NCBI GenBank assembly: GCA_002280875.1
Contig: NCEV01000063.1
Span: 1-38,429, forward strand
Length of the DNA stretch: 38,429 nt
From: Caulobacter sp. 32-67-35
GTDB taxonomy: Bacteria; Pseudomonadota; Alphaproteobacteria; Caulobacterales; Caulobacteraceae
Reading direction: 5' to 3'
Part shown: positions 8,713 to 16,063 of the stretch, piece by piece
Layout: each line of letters begins with the position of its first letter
Position numbering within the stretch: position 1 is the stretch's first letter
The notes under the pieces: generated by a model
The model's input: only the letters and a program-made list of their open reading frames with translations
What the model was told of the DNA's origin: nothing
The model's database searches: none
Made by a program: the position numbers and the translations under genes

Positions 8713-9127
8713 TACAGGCTTTCAACCGTCAGATTGCCGTTGGTGTAGACGCAGATCTCGGCGGCGATCGCCATCGCCTTGCGGGCGATCTCTTCGGCCG
8801 AAAGATCCAGGTCGATCAGGGCCTTGCCGGCCGCCAGGGCATAGTTGCCGCCCGAGCCGATGGCCGCCACCGAACCCCCGCCGGCGCTTTCGCCGGGCTC
8901 CAGCACGTCGCCCACGCCGGTGACGGTGTAGATGGCGGTGGCGTCGGCCACGCGAAACCGGCCACCACCTTGCCGCCGGCCAGCCTGCGCACCTTGCGGG
9001 CGTTGCCCTTGACGACGGTTGGGCCCATGGAGACCTGGCCGTCTCCGGCGATCACGGTCTGTCCGTTCTTGCGCACCGCCAGAATGGTCGTGCCGTGCCA
9101 GTCTGGGAAGGAATTGCTGTTTTGCAT
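8712..9127 (-). pseudogene. hslV: ATP-dependent protease peptidase subunit HslV (ClpQ), internal block missing and frameshifted
   Basis: The front part, [22 protein letters not shown], contains the catalytic Thr of the HGTT motif after a short propeptide. It continues normally ([24 protein letters not shown]) to KVVAGFA at about base 8957. The family's next segment (FTLIERLE...RTDRYLRRLEA) is gone, and the sequence resumes at [38 protein letters not shown] in a different frame. The C-terminal half is otherwise perfect to NGNLTVESL. About 49 residues are missing by family comparison. The start is taken at the ATG at 9127 rather than the ATG at 9136. It is divergent from the MoeB-like gene 40 bases away. 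Confidence 0.88.
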
Positions 9128-9167
9128 GTCTCGCATGTGGCGAGGCTGGCTGCGGAGATCAAGCGCG

Positions 9168-9905
9168 ATGAGCTTTTCGGACGGCGAGGTCGAACGCTAT
9201 GCCCGCCATCTGGTGCTGCGCGAGGTGGGCGGACCGGGGCAGCAGAAGCTGAAGGCAGCCCGTGTGCTGCTGGTCGGCGCGGGTGGTCTGGGCGCGCCGG
9301 CCGCGCTCTATCTGGCCGCCGCCGGGGTGGGGACGCTGGGCCTGGCCGACCCTGACGCCGTGTCGCTGTCGAACCTGCAGCGGCAGGTGCTGTACCAGAC
9401 CGCCGATGTCGGCCGGTCCAAGGTCGAGGTCGCTTCCGAGCGCCTGACCGCGATCAACCCGCACGTCACCGTCGCAACCCACCCGGTATGGCTGGACGCC
9501 GCCAATGCTCGCGACCTCGTCGCGCGGTATGACCTGGTGCTGGACGGCACAGACGACTTTGCCACCCGCTTTGCCGTCAGCGACGCCTGCCTGGCCGAGG
9601 GCAAGCCCCTGGTCAGCGGCGCCCTGGGCCGCTGGACGGGTCAGGTCGGAGTGTTCCACGGCCAGCCCTGCTATCGCTGCCTGGTGCCCGAGGTTCCGCC
9701 AGACGCCGAGACCTGCGCCCTGGTGGGCGTGGTCGGGGCCCTGGCCGGGGTGATCGGGTCGATGATGGCGCTGGAGGCGGTCAAGCTGATCGTCGGCGCC
9801 GGCGAGCCCCTGAACGGCCGGCTGCTGATCTATGACGCCCTGGCCGCCGAGACCCGCACGGTCCGGATCGGCGCCGATCCGGCTTGCCCCGCCTGCAAAG
9901 CTTGA
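9168..9905 (+). CDS. MoeB/ThiF/HesA family ubiquitin-like protein-activating adenylyltransferase
   Basis: The 245-residue E1-like enzyme would adenylate the C-terminal glycine of a sulfur-carrier protein (MoaD- or ThiS-type) in molybdopterin or thiamine synthesis. It has the nucleotide-binding loop [23 protein letters not shown], the [16 protein letters not shown] motif, [10 protein letters not shown], and two CxxC zinc pairs (CYRC and the C-terminal CPAC). No C-terminal rhodanese domain is present. MoeB and ThiF cannot be told apart here because no moa or thi neighbour is present. The ATG at 9168 is the first Met giving the family's N terminus ([19 protein letters not shown]). Confidence 0.88.
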   Translation: MSFSDGEVERYARHLVLREVGGPGQQKLKAARVLLVGAGGLGAPAALYLAAAGVGTLGLADPDAVSLSNLQRQVLYQTADVGRSKVEVASERLTAINPHVTVATHPVWLDAANARDLVARYDLVLDGTDDFATRFAVSDACLAEGKPLVSGALGRWTGQVGVFHGQPCYRCLVPEVPPDAETCALVGVVGALAGVIGSMMALEAVKLIVGAGEPLNGRLLIYDALAAETRTVRIGADPACPACKA

Positions 9906-9967
9906 CGGCGGACCCGGGCGGGCCTTCTCTGATCCCATAAGAACAAGAGCTTCCGAGGGAGAAGGCC

Positions 9968-10936
9968 GTGAAGACGCTGGTTGGCGGTCTGTTGACCGCT
10001 GTGATGCTGATCGTGGTGCTGGCGGCCGTCGGATGGCTGGCCCTGCAACGCAAGGACATCCCCTACGACAGTCTGGAAGCCAAGTACGACAGTCCGGCCT
10101 CGCAATACATGGATCTGGGCGGCGGTGTGCGCGTGCACTATCGCGACGAGGGGCGACGCGAGGGTCCCACCCTGGTGCTGGTTCACGGCTATTCAGCGTC
10201 GCTGCATGCCTGGGAGCCCTGGGTGCGGTCGCTGTCGAGCGACTATCGCGTCATCAGCCTGGACCTGCCGGGCCACGGTCTGACCCGGTCAGACCAGGGC
10301 TATCCGGCGGGTCGTCAGGGCTATGGGGCGGTGGTCGACCAGGTGACCCGCAAGCTGGGGGTCGAGCGCTTCACCCTGGCCGGCAATTCCATGGGCGGCG
10401 GCGTGGCCTGGGAATATGCGGTCGATCATCCCGACCGGGTCGAGGGCCTGGTGCTGGTCGACGCGGCGGGATGGCCCCGCGATGGCGGCGGTTCCGTATT
10501 GATCTTCGAGGTTTTGCGCCATCCGTGGGGCCGGGCGGTGCTGAAGAATGTCGACACCCGCCCCCTGGTTCGCCAGGGCCTGCAGTCTGCCTATCTCGAT
10601 GACGCTCTGGTGACGCCGGAGCTGGTGGATCGTTATGTCGAACTGGCCCGCGCGCCCGGGCATCGCGACATCCTGCTGGGCCTGCAGACCGGCCCGCGCC
10701 GCGAAGCGACGCCGCAGGTGCTGTCGAAGATCAAGGCCCCGACCCTGGTGATGTTCGGCCAGAAGGACACGGTCATCCCCGCCACCGACGGCGATCGCTT
10801 CGCCGCCGCCATCCCGGGCTCGACCCTGATCGTCTATCCCGACGTGGGCCATGTGCCGATGGAACAGATCCCCGACCGTTCGGTTCAGGACCTGAAGACC
10901 TGGCTGAAGGCCAAGGTCTATGCGGCCGTCCCCTGA
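9968..10936 (+). CDS. Membrane-anchored alpha/beta hydrolase
   Basis: The 322-residue protein starts at a GTG preceded by GAGGGAGAAGG. It has an N-terminal hydrophobic helix at residues 4-25 (LVGGLLTAVMLIVVLAAVGWLAL), then an alpha/beta-hydrolase fold. The oxyanion loop is LVLVHGYSASLHAW, the nucleophile elbow is GNSMGG with Ser 141, the acid is in MFGQKDTVIP and the His in YPDVGHVPMEQ, so the catalytic triad is complete. The substrate is unknown; lipases, esterases and epoxide-hydrolase relatives share this pattern. The catalytic domain probably faces the periplasm. It ends 18 bases before the convergent dehydrogenase gene. Confidence 0.85.
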   Translation: MKTLVGGLLTAVMLIVVLAAVGWLALQRKDIPYDSLEAKYDSPASQYMDLGGGVRVHYRDEGRREGPTLVLVHGYSASLHAWEPWVRSLSSDYRVISLDLPGHGLTRSDQGYPAGRQGYGAVVDQVTRKLGVERFTLAGNSMGGGVAWEYAVDHPDRVEGLVLVDAAGWPRDGGGSVLIFEVLRHPWGRAVLKNVDTRPLVRQGLQSAYLDDALVTPELVDRYVELARAPGHRDILLGLQTGPRREATPQVLSKIKAPTLVMFGQKDTVIPATDGDRFAAAIPGSTLIVYPDVGHVPMEQIPDRSVQDLKTWLKAKVYAAVP

Positions 10937-10954
10937 GGGTCGGCCGGCAAGCCT

Positions 10955-11941
10955 CTACAGCATTGACGGAATGACGCGGTCTGGCGGCCTGTGGCCGTCC
11001 ATGAAGGTCTTCACGTTGACGATGACCTTCTCGCCCATGTCGATGCGGCCCTCGACCGTGGCCGAGCCCATGTGGGGCAGCAGCACGACATTGGGCAGCT
11101 TCAGCAGCTTGGGATTGATGGCCGGCTCGTGCTCGTAGACGTCCAGCCCCGCGCCGGCCAGGTCGCCGCGCGCCAGCATGTTGGCCAGGGCGCCTTCATC
11201 GATGACCTCGCCGCGGGCGGTGTTGACCACGATGGCGTGCGGCCGCAGCAGCTTCAGGCGGCGGGCCGACAGCAGGTGATAGGTGGCGGGCGTGTGCGGG
11301 CAGTTGACCGAGATGAAGTCCATCCGGGCCAGCATCTGGTCGAGGCTCTCCCAGTAGGTGCAGCCCAGCTCCTCGGCGATGCGCGGGCTGACGGGCTTGC
11401 GGTTGTGATAGTGCACCTGCATGCCGAAGGCCTTGGCGCGGCGGGCCACGGCCTGGCCGATCCGGCCCATGCCGATGATGCCCAGGCGCTTGCCCCACAG
11501 GCGGCGGCCCAGCATCCAGGTGGGCGACCAGCCATGGAAGCCGCCGCTCTTGACCACCTCGGCGCCTTCGACGACGCGGCGCGAGGCGGCCATGATCAGG
11601 GTCATGGTCAGGTCGGCGGTGTCTTCGGTAAGCACGCCGGGCGTGTTGGTGACGATGATGCCGCGCGCATTGGCCGTGGCGACGTCGATATTGTCGACTC
11701 CGGCCCCGAAATTGGCGATCAGCTTGAGTCGATCGCCGGATCGCGACAGAAGGCGCGAGTCGATCCGATCGGTGATCGTCGGCACGAGCACATCGGCCCG
11801 CCCCATCGCATCGATGAGTTCATCCGCCGTCAACGGTTTGTCGGTGACGTTGAGTTCGGTGTCGAACAGCTCGCACATGCGCGTCTCCACCGGATCGGGG
11901 AGTTTGCGGGTGACGATGACTTTGAGCTTGCGGGCTGCCAT
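10955..11941 (-). CDS. D-isomer-specific 2-hydroxyacid dehydrogenase (glyoxylate/hydroxypyruvate reductase-like)
   Basis: The 328-residue protein starts MAARKLKVIVTRKLPDPVE. It has NFGAGVDNIDV, the NAD(P)-binding motif LGIIGMGRIGQAVARRAKAFG, and the catalytic Arg in VNTARGEVID, Glu in DVYEHEP and His in LLPHMGSAT. These mark an NAD(P)-dependent reductase of glyoxylate, hydroxypyruvate or a related 2-keto acid. HNRKP after the second strand may favour NADP, but that is a guess. I preferred the ATG at 11941 over an upstream extension to 12031, which adds an un-family-like 30-residue leader that overlaps the divergent gene. The frame is intact. Confidence 0.9.
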   Translation of the reverse strand: MAARKLKVIVTRKLPDPVETRMCELFDTELNVTDKPLTADELIDAMGRADVLVPTITDRIDSRLLSRSGDRLKLIANFGAGVDNIDVATANARGIIVTNTPGVLTEDTADLTMTLIMAASRRVVEGAEVVKSGGFHGWSPTWMLGRRLWGKRLGIIGMGRIGQAVARRAKAFGMQVHYHNRKPVSPRIAEELGCTYWESLDQMLARMDFISVNCPHTPATYHLLSARRLKLLRPHAIVVNTARGEVIDEGALANMLARGDLAGAGLDVYEHEPAINPKLLKLPNVVLLPHMGSATVEGRIDMGEKVIVNVKTFMDGHRPPDRVIPSML

Positions 11942-11999
11942 GGGCGGTTTGAAAAGCTCTCTCTGACGGGCGTTTGAAAACCTGTAGCAAAGGGGCCCG

Positions 12000-12539
12000 A
12001 TGGGGCCAAGCAACATGCCGTCGAATTGCAAACATCGTTCGTTCGGTATCGTCGCCGCGCTGGCCCTGGCGGGGTTCGCCTCAAGCGCGGGCGCCGCCGA
12101 TCCGCCGCGCGTGACGCCCTCAGGCCTCGAGGTGCCGCGCTACGTCTCCCTGAAGTATGAAAAGGTCAACGCCCGCAATGGTCCGGACGAGGCTCATCGT
12201 CTGCTGTGGGTCTATCGCGCCAAGGGCCTGCCGGTGCAGGTGGTGGCCGAAACCCGCGAATGGCGGCGGATCTGCGATCCGGAAGGCGGCCTGGCCTGGG
12301 TGCACAAGCGCACCATAGATGGTCGCCGCACCGCCATGCGCCTCCAGCCCCAGCCGCTGGCCCTGCTGGTCAACCCCAAGGAGGGCGCCAGGATCAGCGC
12401 CTGGCTGCGGGGTCGCTCGACCGCCAGCCTCGACAAGTGCGAAAAAGGCTGGTGCCGACTGAAGGCCGAGGGATCGTCCGGTTGGGCGCGCGAGGGCGGG
12501 ATCTGGGGCGCGTCTCCGCAGGCCCAGTGCAAACCCTGA
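12000..12539 (+). CDS. Secreted SH3-like domain protein
   Basis: The 179-residue protein has a Sec signal peptide (FGIVAALALAGFASSAGA, likely cut before ADPP) and is probably periplasmic. The mature part contains bacterial SH3-type repeats of the kind found with peptidoglycan-binding proteins: VPRYVSLKYEKVNARNGPDEAHRLLWVYRAKGLPVQVV, EWRRICDPEGGLAWVHKRTIDGRRTAM, and a second half with KCEKGWCRLKAEGSSGWAREGGIWG. Three Cys residues in the mature part could form a disulfide. An ATG at 12015 (MPSNCKHRS) is an equally good start. It is divergent from the dehydrogenase by 58 bases. A role at the cell wall is inferred from the domain only. Confidence 0.8.
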   Translation: MGPSNMPSNCKHRSFGIVAALALAGFASSAGAADPPRVTPSGLEVPRYVSLKYEKVNARNGPDEAHRLLWVYRAKGLPVQVVAETREWRRICDPEGGLAWVHKRTIDGRRTAMRLQPQPLALLVNPKEGARISAWLRGRSTASLDKCEKGWCRLKAEGSSGWAREGGIWGASPQAQCKP

Positions 12540-12581
12540 CCGGCAAGGGGCGTGACGAAGGACCCTGAAGCGTTCACAAGC

Positions 12582-12596
12582 GTTACTGAAAGTAAC
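12582..12596 (+). promoter_or_regulatory. Short inverted repeat upstream of fabA, possible operator
   Basis: GTTAC-TGAAA-GTAAC, with five-base arms and a five-base spacer, lies 37 bases upstream of the fabA start in the 94-base gap after the SH3-like gene. The position would suit control of the fab cluster. No regulator can be named from the sequence, and so short a repeat could occur by chance. Confidence 0.3.
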
Positions 12597-12633
12597 ATTG
12601 AGGCGCGACCCACCGTCGTGCTAGGGCGTGACC

Positions 12634-13149
12634 ATGCAACAGAGCTCCTACACCTACGACGAACTCCTGGCCTGCGGTCGGGGCGAGATGTTCGGCCCCG
12701 GCAACGCGCAGCTGCCGGCGCCGCCGATGCTGATGTTCGACCGCATCGTCCGGATCGAGGCCGAGGGTGGCAAGCACGGCAAGGGCTATGTCGAGGCTGA
12801 ATTCGACATCAATCCCGATCTCTGGTTCTTCGGCTGCCACTTTATCGGCGACCCGGTGATGCCGGGCTGCCTGGGCCTGGACGCCATGTGGCAGCTGGTC
12901 GGCTTCTTCCTGGGCTGGTCTGGCGGTCCCGGCCGCGGCCGCGCCCTGGGCGTCGGCGAAGTGAAATTCACCGGCCAGGTCACCCAGGACGTCAAGAAGG
13001 TGGTCTACAAGATCGACCTGAAGCGGGTGATCATGCGCAAGCTGGTCATGGGCATCGCCGACGGCGTCCTGGAAGCTGATGGCAAGGTCATCTACGAGAC
13101 CAAGGACCTGAAGGTCGGCCTGTTTACCGCAGAGCAAATGGCGTCGTGA
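12634..13149 (+). CDS. fabA: 3-hydroxydecanoyl-ACP dehydratase/isomerase FabA
   Basis: FabA dehydrates 3-hydroxyacyl-ACP and isomerises trans-2- to cis-3-decenoyl-ACP, the entry to unsaturated fatty acids. The 171-residue protein matches the family length. It carries the hot-dog active site [22 protein letters not shown] with catalytic His 69 and the Asp of GLDAMWQ, plus [13 protein letters not shown] and the family C terminus. The ATG at 12634 ([12 protein letters not shown]) is chosen; a GTG at 12628 would add two residues. fabB follows 66 bases downstream in the same direction, the classical fabA-fabB pairing of bacteria that use this anaerobic route. Confidence 0.96.
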   Translation: MQQSSYTYDELLACGRGEMFGPGNAQLPAPPMLMFDRIVRIEAEGGKHGKGYVEAEFDINPDLWFFGCHFIGDPVMPGCLGLDAMWQLVGFFLGWSGGPGRGRALGVGEVKFTGQVTQDVKKVVYKIDLKRVIMRKLVMGIADGVLEADGKVIYETKDLKVGLFTAEQMAS

Positions 13150-13215
13150 TCCAGACGTAAGGTCGACCATCAGAGTCGATCCCCTTCTGGGTCCGGGGAG
13201 ATAAGAGGAAGTTTC

Positions 13216-14353
13216 ATGCGTCGCGTCGTCGTAACAGGACTGGGTATCGTCTCGTCCATCGGCAACACCGCCAGCGAGGTGCTCGCCTCGCTGCGGGAAG
13301 CCAGGTCCGGCGTGGTCGCCGCGCCCGACTATGCGGAGCTTGGCTTCCGCTGCCAGGTGCACGCCACGGTCAAGCTCGACGCGTGGGAAGCCCTGGTTGA
13401 CCGCCGCGCGGCGCGCTTCCTGGCCCCCGGCACGGCCTACGCCCACATCGCCATGGAACAGGCGATCGCGGATTCCGGTCTCGAAGAGTCTGAGATCTCC
13501 AACGAGCGCACCGGCCTGATCGTCGGCTCCGGCGGTCCGTCCACCCGGGTGATCGTCGAGGCCGCCGCCACGACCAAGGAAAAGGGTCCCAAGCGCATCG
13601 GCCCGTTCGCGGTGCCCAAGGCCATGAGTTCGGGCCCCTCGGCGGTGCTGTCGACCTGGTTCAAGATCCGCGGGATCAACTATTCGATCAGCTCGGCCTG
13701 CGCCACCAGCGCCCACTGCATCGGCGCGGGCGCCGAGCAGATCCAGATGGGCAAGCAGGACATCGTCTTCGCCGGCGGCTGCGAGGAGCTGGACTGGACC
13801 CTGTCCAACCTGTTCGACGCCATGGGCGCGATGAGCAGCAACTTCAACGACCGCCCCACCGTGGCCAGCCGCGCCTACGACAGGGACCGCGACGGCTTCG
13901 TGATCGCCGGCGGGGCAGGCATCGTCGTCCTGGAAGAGTACGAGCACGCCAAGGCGCGCGGCGCCAAGATCTATGGCGAAGTGGTCGGCTACGCCGCCAA
14001 TTCCGACGGCTTCGACATGGTCGCCCCTTCCGGCGAAGGCGCGGCCCGCTGCATGAAGCTGGCCATGGCCGAAGCTGGCAATCGCACCATCGACTATCTG
14101 AACCCGCACGGCACCTCCACGCCGGTGGGCGACAGCAAGGAAATGGGCGCGGTTCGTGAGGTGTTCGGCGACAAGGCCCCGCTGATCTCGTCGACCAAGT
14201 CGCTGACGGGTCACAGCCGAAAACCTGGATCCCGAGTTCGCCGACCTGCCGATCCTGCTGCAACGCTCGGACAAGCCCCTGACCACGGTGATGTCCAACA
14301 GCTTCGGCTTTGGCGGCACCAACGGCACGCTGATCATCAGCAAGGCCGATTGA
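13216..14353 (+). pseudogene. fabB: 3-oxoacyl-ACP synthase I (FabB), internal block missing and frameshifted
   Basis: FabB condenses malonyl-ACP with acyl-ACP and is needed to elongate cis-unsaturated chains. The start ([17 protein letters not shown]) follows GGGGAGATAAGAGGAAG. The catalytic Cys 162 in [12 protein letters not shown], the His in [14 protein letters not shown] and the Lys and His in STKSLTGHS are all present up to about base 14218. Then the LGAAGVQEA... segment is lost. The sequence resumes in another frame at [22 protein letters not shown] and ends with the expected [18 protein letters not shown] at the TGA at 14351-14353. About 27 residues are missing. As the gene pairs with fabA in unsaturated fatty-acid synthesis, a genuine loss would be surprising. 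Confidence 0.9.
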
Positions 14354-14473
14354 TCCCACGCCGCTGGAGGGTTCCAGCGGCGCGCTGACCCTGATAGCTA
14401 AATCCCCACGATGACGGGTGACGGCGGCCCATGCGGGCTGGCCGTCCTATCCCAGAGCACGGAGCGCCAACCC

Positions 14474-15289
14474 ATGGCCGACGATTACGCATTCCCCAAG
14501 GGCGAGCTGATGCGGGGCAAGAAGGGCCTCGTCATGGGCGTGGCCAATCACAATTCCATCGCCTGGGGCATCGCCTCGCAGCTGGCCGCCCAGGGCGCCG
14601 AGATGGCGTTCACCTATCAGGGCGAAGACCTGGAGCGCCGCGTGCGGCCGCTGGCCGAGAGTATCGGCGTCTCGACCATGATCCCGGCCGACGTCACCGA
14701 TGACGCCTCGATGGACGCGGCCTTCGCCGCCATCGAGGAAAAGTTCGGCACGCTGGATTTCGTGGTCCATTCGGTGGCCTTCGCCAACAAGAACGAGCTG
14801 AAGGGCTCGTTCGTCGAGAACACCACGCGGGAAGGCTTCCTGACGGCCATGAACATCTCGGCCTTCAGCTTCGTCGACGTCGCCAAGCGCGCGTCGCGGA
14901 TCATGCCCAACGGCGGTTCGCTGATCACCATGACCTATCTGGGGTCGGAGCGGACCATCCCCAACTACAACACCATGGGCGTGGCCAAGGCGGCTCTGGA
15001 GGCCTGCACCCGCTACATCGCCCGCGACCTGGGTCCCAAGGGTATCCGGGTCAACGCCATCTCGGCGGGCGCCATGCGCACCCTGTCGCTGGCCGGCATC
15101 TCGGGCGGCCGGGGCATGATCGCCCAGGGCCGCGCGTTCAGCGCCATGAAGGAAGACACCTCGATGGAAGGCGTCGCAGGCTGCGCCCTGTGGCTGGCTT
15201 CAGACCTGGGTCGTTCGACCACGGGCGAGGTCGTCCACGTTGACGCCGGCTTCCACATGATGGGCATGCCGGACGAAGCGGAAGCCTGA
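14474..15289 (+). CDS. fabI: Enoyl-ACP reductase FabI (NADH)
   Basis: FabI reduces trans-2-enoyl-ACP in the last step of each elongation round and is the target of triclosan in other bacteria. The 271-residue protein has the SDR-type nucleotide loop GVANHNSIAWGIA and the divergent FabI catalytic arrangement Tyr 155 and Tyr 165 with Lys 172 (YLGSERTIPNYNTMGVAK). VNAISAGAMRTLSLAGISG follows, and the end is GEVVHVDAGFHMMGM. The ATG at 14474 gives the normal N terminus (MADDYAFPKGELMRGKKGL); the frame is open further upstream without family resemblance. It ends the fab cluster before a strong terminator. Confidence 0.95.
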   Translation: MADDYAFPKGELMRGKKGLVMGVANHNSIAWGIASQLAAQGAEMAFTYQGEDLERRVRPLAESIGVSTMIPADVTDDASMDAAFAAIEEKFGTLDFVVHSVAFANKNELKGSFVENTTREGFLTAMNISAFSFVDVAKRASRIMPNGGSLITMTYLGSERTIPNYNTMGVAKAALEACTRYIARDLGPKGIRVNAISAGAMRTLSLAGISGGRGMIAQGRAFSAMKEDTSMEGVAGCALWLASDLGRSTTGEVVHVDAGFHMMGMPDEAEA

Positions 15290-15311
15290 TCGGCCGCTTC
15301 CGGCAGGATAG

Positions 15312-15340
15312 GGCCCCGCCTTGTCGGCGGGGGCCTTTTT
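15312..15340 (+). terminator. Rho-independent terminator after fabI
   Basis: A GC-rich stem (GGCCCCGCC pairing with GGCGGGGGCC, loop TTGTC) is followed directly by TTTTT and lies 23 bases after the fabI stop. The position and form are typical of an intrinsic terminator closing the fab transcription unit. Confidence 0.85.
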
Positions 15341-15341
15341 C

Positions 15342-15393
15342 TAGAGCATTTTCCGATAAGTGTGAAACGGTTATCGGATCGAAAAATGCTCTA
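15342..15393. repeat. Palindromic intergenic repeat unit 1
   Basis: Arms TAGAGCATTTTCCGATAA (15342-15359) and TTATCGGA...AAATGCTCTA (15371-15393) pair except for a five-base bulge, around an 11-base loop. The wording AGAGCATTTTCCGATAA is, from memory, a common dispersed intergenic repeat in several alphaproteobacteria. It directly follows the fabI terminator. Confidence 0.75.
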
Positions 15394-15404
15394 AACTTTT
15401 GATT

Positions 15405-15457
15405 TAGAGCCCTTTTCGCCCGACTCTGATGAAGCCATCAGGTCGGAAAGGGCTCTA
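15405..15457. repeat. Palindromic intergenic repeat unit 2, overlapping the tetR stop codon
   Basis: TAGAGCCCTTTT at the left and AAAGGGCTCTA at the right form the outer stem. CGAC/GTCG and CTGATG/CATCAG make the inner stem, so almost the whole unit folds. It starts with the same TAGAGC word as unit 1, lies 11 bases further on, and contains a GANTC site at 15422-15426. The last three bases are the TAG stop (minus strand) of the tetR gene. It may act as the terminator of the efflux operon. Confidence 0.7.
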
Positions 15458-16063
15458 GGGTGCGTAGGCGCGCATGAATCGCTTGGCGGCCTCGCCCGCC
15501 AGGCTGTCCAGTTCGGCCTCGGACTTGTCGAGCGGCAGGCTCAGCAGGGCTCGCAGCTGGCTTTGGCCCAGAACCATGCCCGAAAAGAACTCGGCGGCCT
15601 GGTCGAAGTTTTCGACGTGCAGTCGGCCGACGCGGGTTTCGGTCTCCAGATAGGCGGCCAGTTGGCGCCGGGCCTGGCGGGGACCGGCCTCGAACACCTC
15701 ATGGGCGATGTCGGGCATTTCTCCTGCGCCCTGGATGATCACCCGCATGACCGAATAGCCCTTGTTGACCAGAACGGCCTCCAGCATCGAACGGGCATAG
15801 GCCTGCAGCGCGAGGCGGGGGTTGTCGACGGCGCCGGGGTCGCGCAAGGGCGCGGTGATCCGGTCCACCCGGCGCGCCATCAGGGCGCGGACCAGCTCGG
15901 CCTTGGAGCCATAGTGGTTGTAGACCGTCTGCTTTGAGACCCCGGCGCGTCGGGCGATCGCCTCCATCGGCGCCCCCAGGCCGCGCGCGCCGATTACCTC
16001 GACGGCGGCGTCGAGGATCGCTTCGGTCTTGGCGATGTCGATCTGTCCGGGGATCCTGGGCAT
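15455..16063 (-). CDS. TetR/AcrR family transcriptional regulator of the adjacent efflux operon
   Basis: The 202-residue protein has an N-terminal helix-turn-helix (MEAIARRAGVSKQTVYNHYGSKAELVRALM) and a helical ligand domain of the AcrR/AefR-type (YARSMLEAVLVNKGYSVMRVI, FFSGMVLGQSQLRALLSL). The ATG at 16063 overlaps the MFS stop (TGATG). The gene is therefore the last of the operon hlyD-MFS-tetR, which suggests feedback control of its own efflux pump, possibly through the palindrome at 18855-18870. A TTG one codon upstream is an alternative start. The inducer is unknown. Confidence 0.85.
   Translation of the reverse strand: MPRIPGQIDIAKTEAILDAAVEVIGARGLGAPMEAIARRAGVSKQTVYNHYGSKAELVRALMARRVDRITAPLRDPGAVDNPRLALQAYARSMLEAVLVNKGYSVMRVIIQGAGEMPDIAHEVFEAGPRQARRQLAAYLETETRVGRLHVENFDQAAEFFSGMVLGQSQLRALLSLPLDKSEAELDSLAGEAAKRFMRAYAP

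Noticed and set aside
12583-14343. 586-codon frame antisense to fabA-fabB
   Set aside because: Shadow of the fab genes without a recognisable domain or ribosome-binding site.
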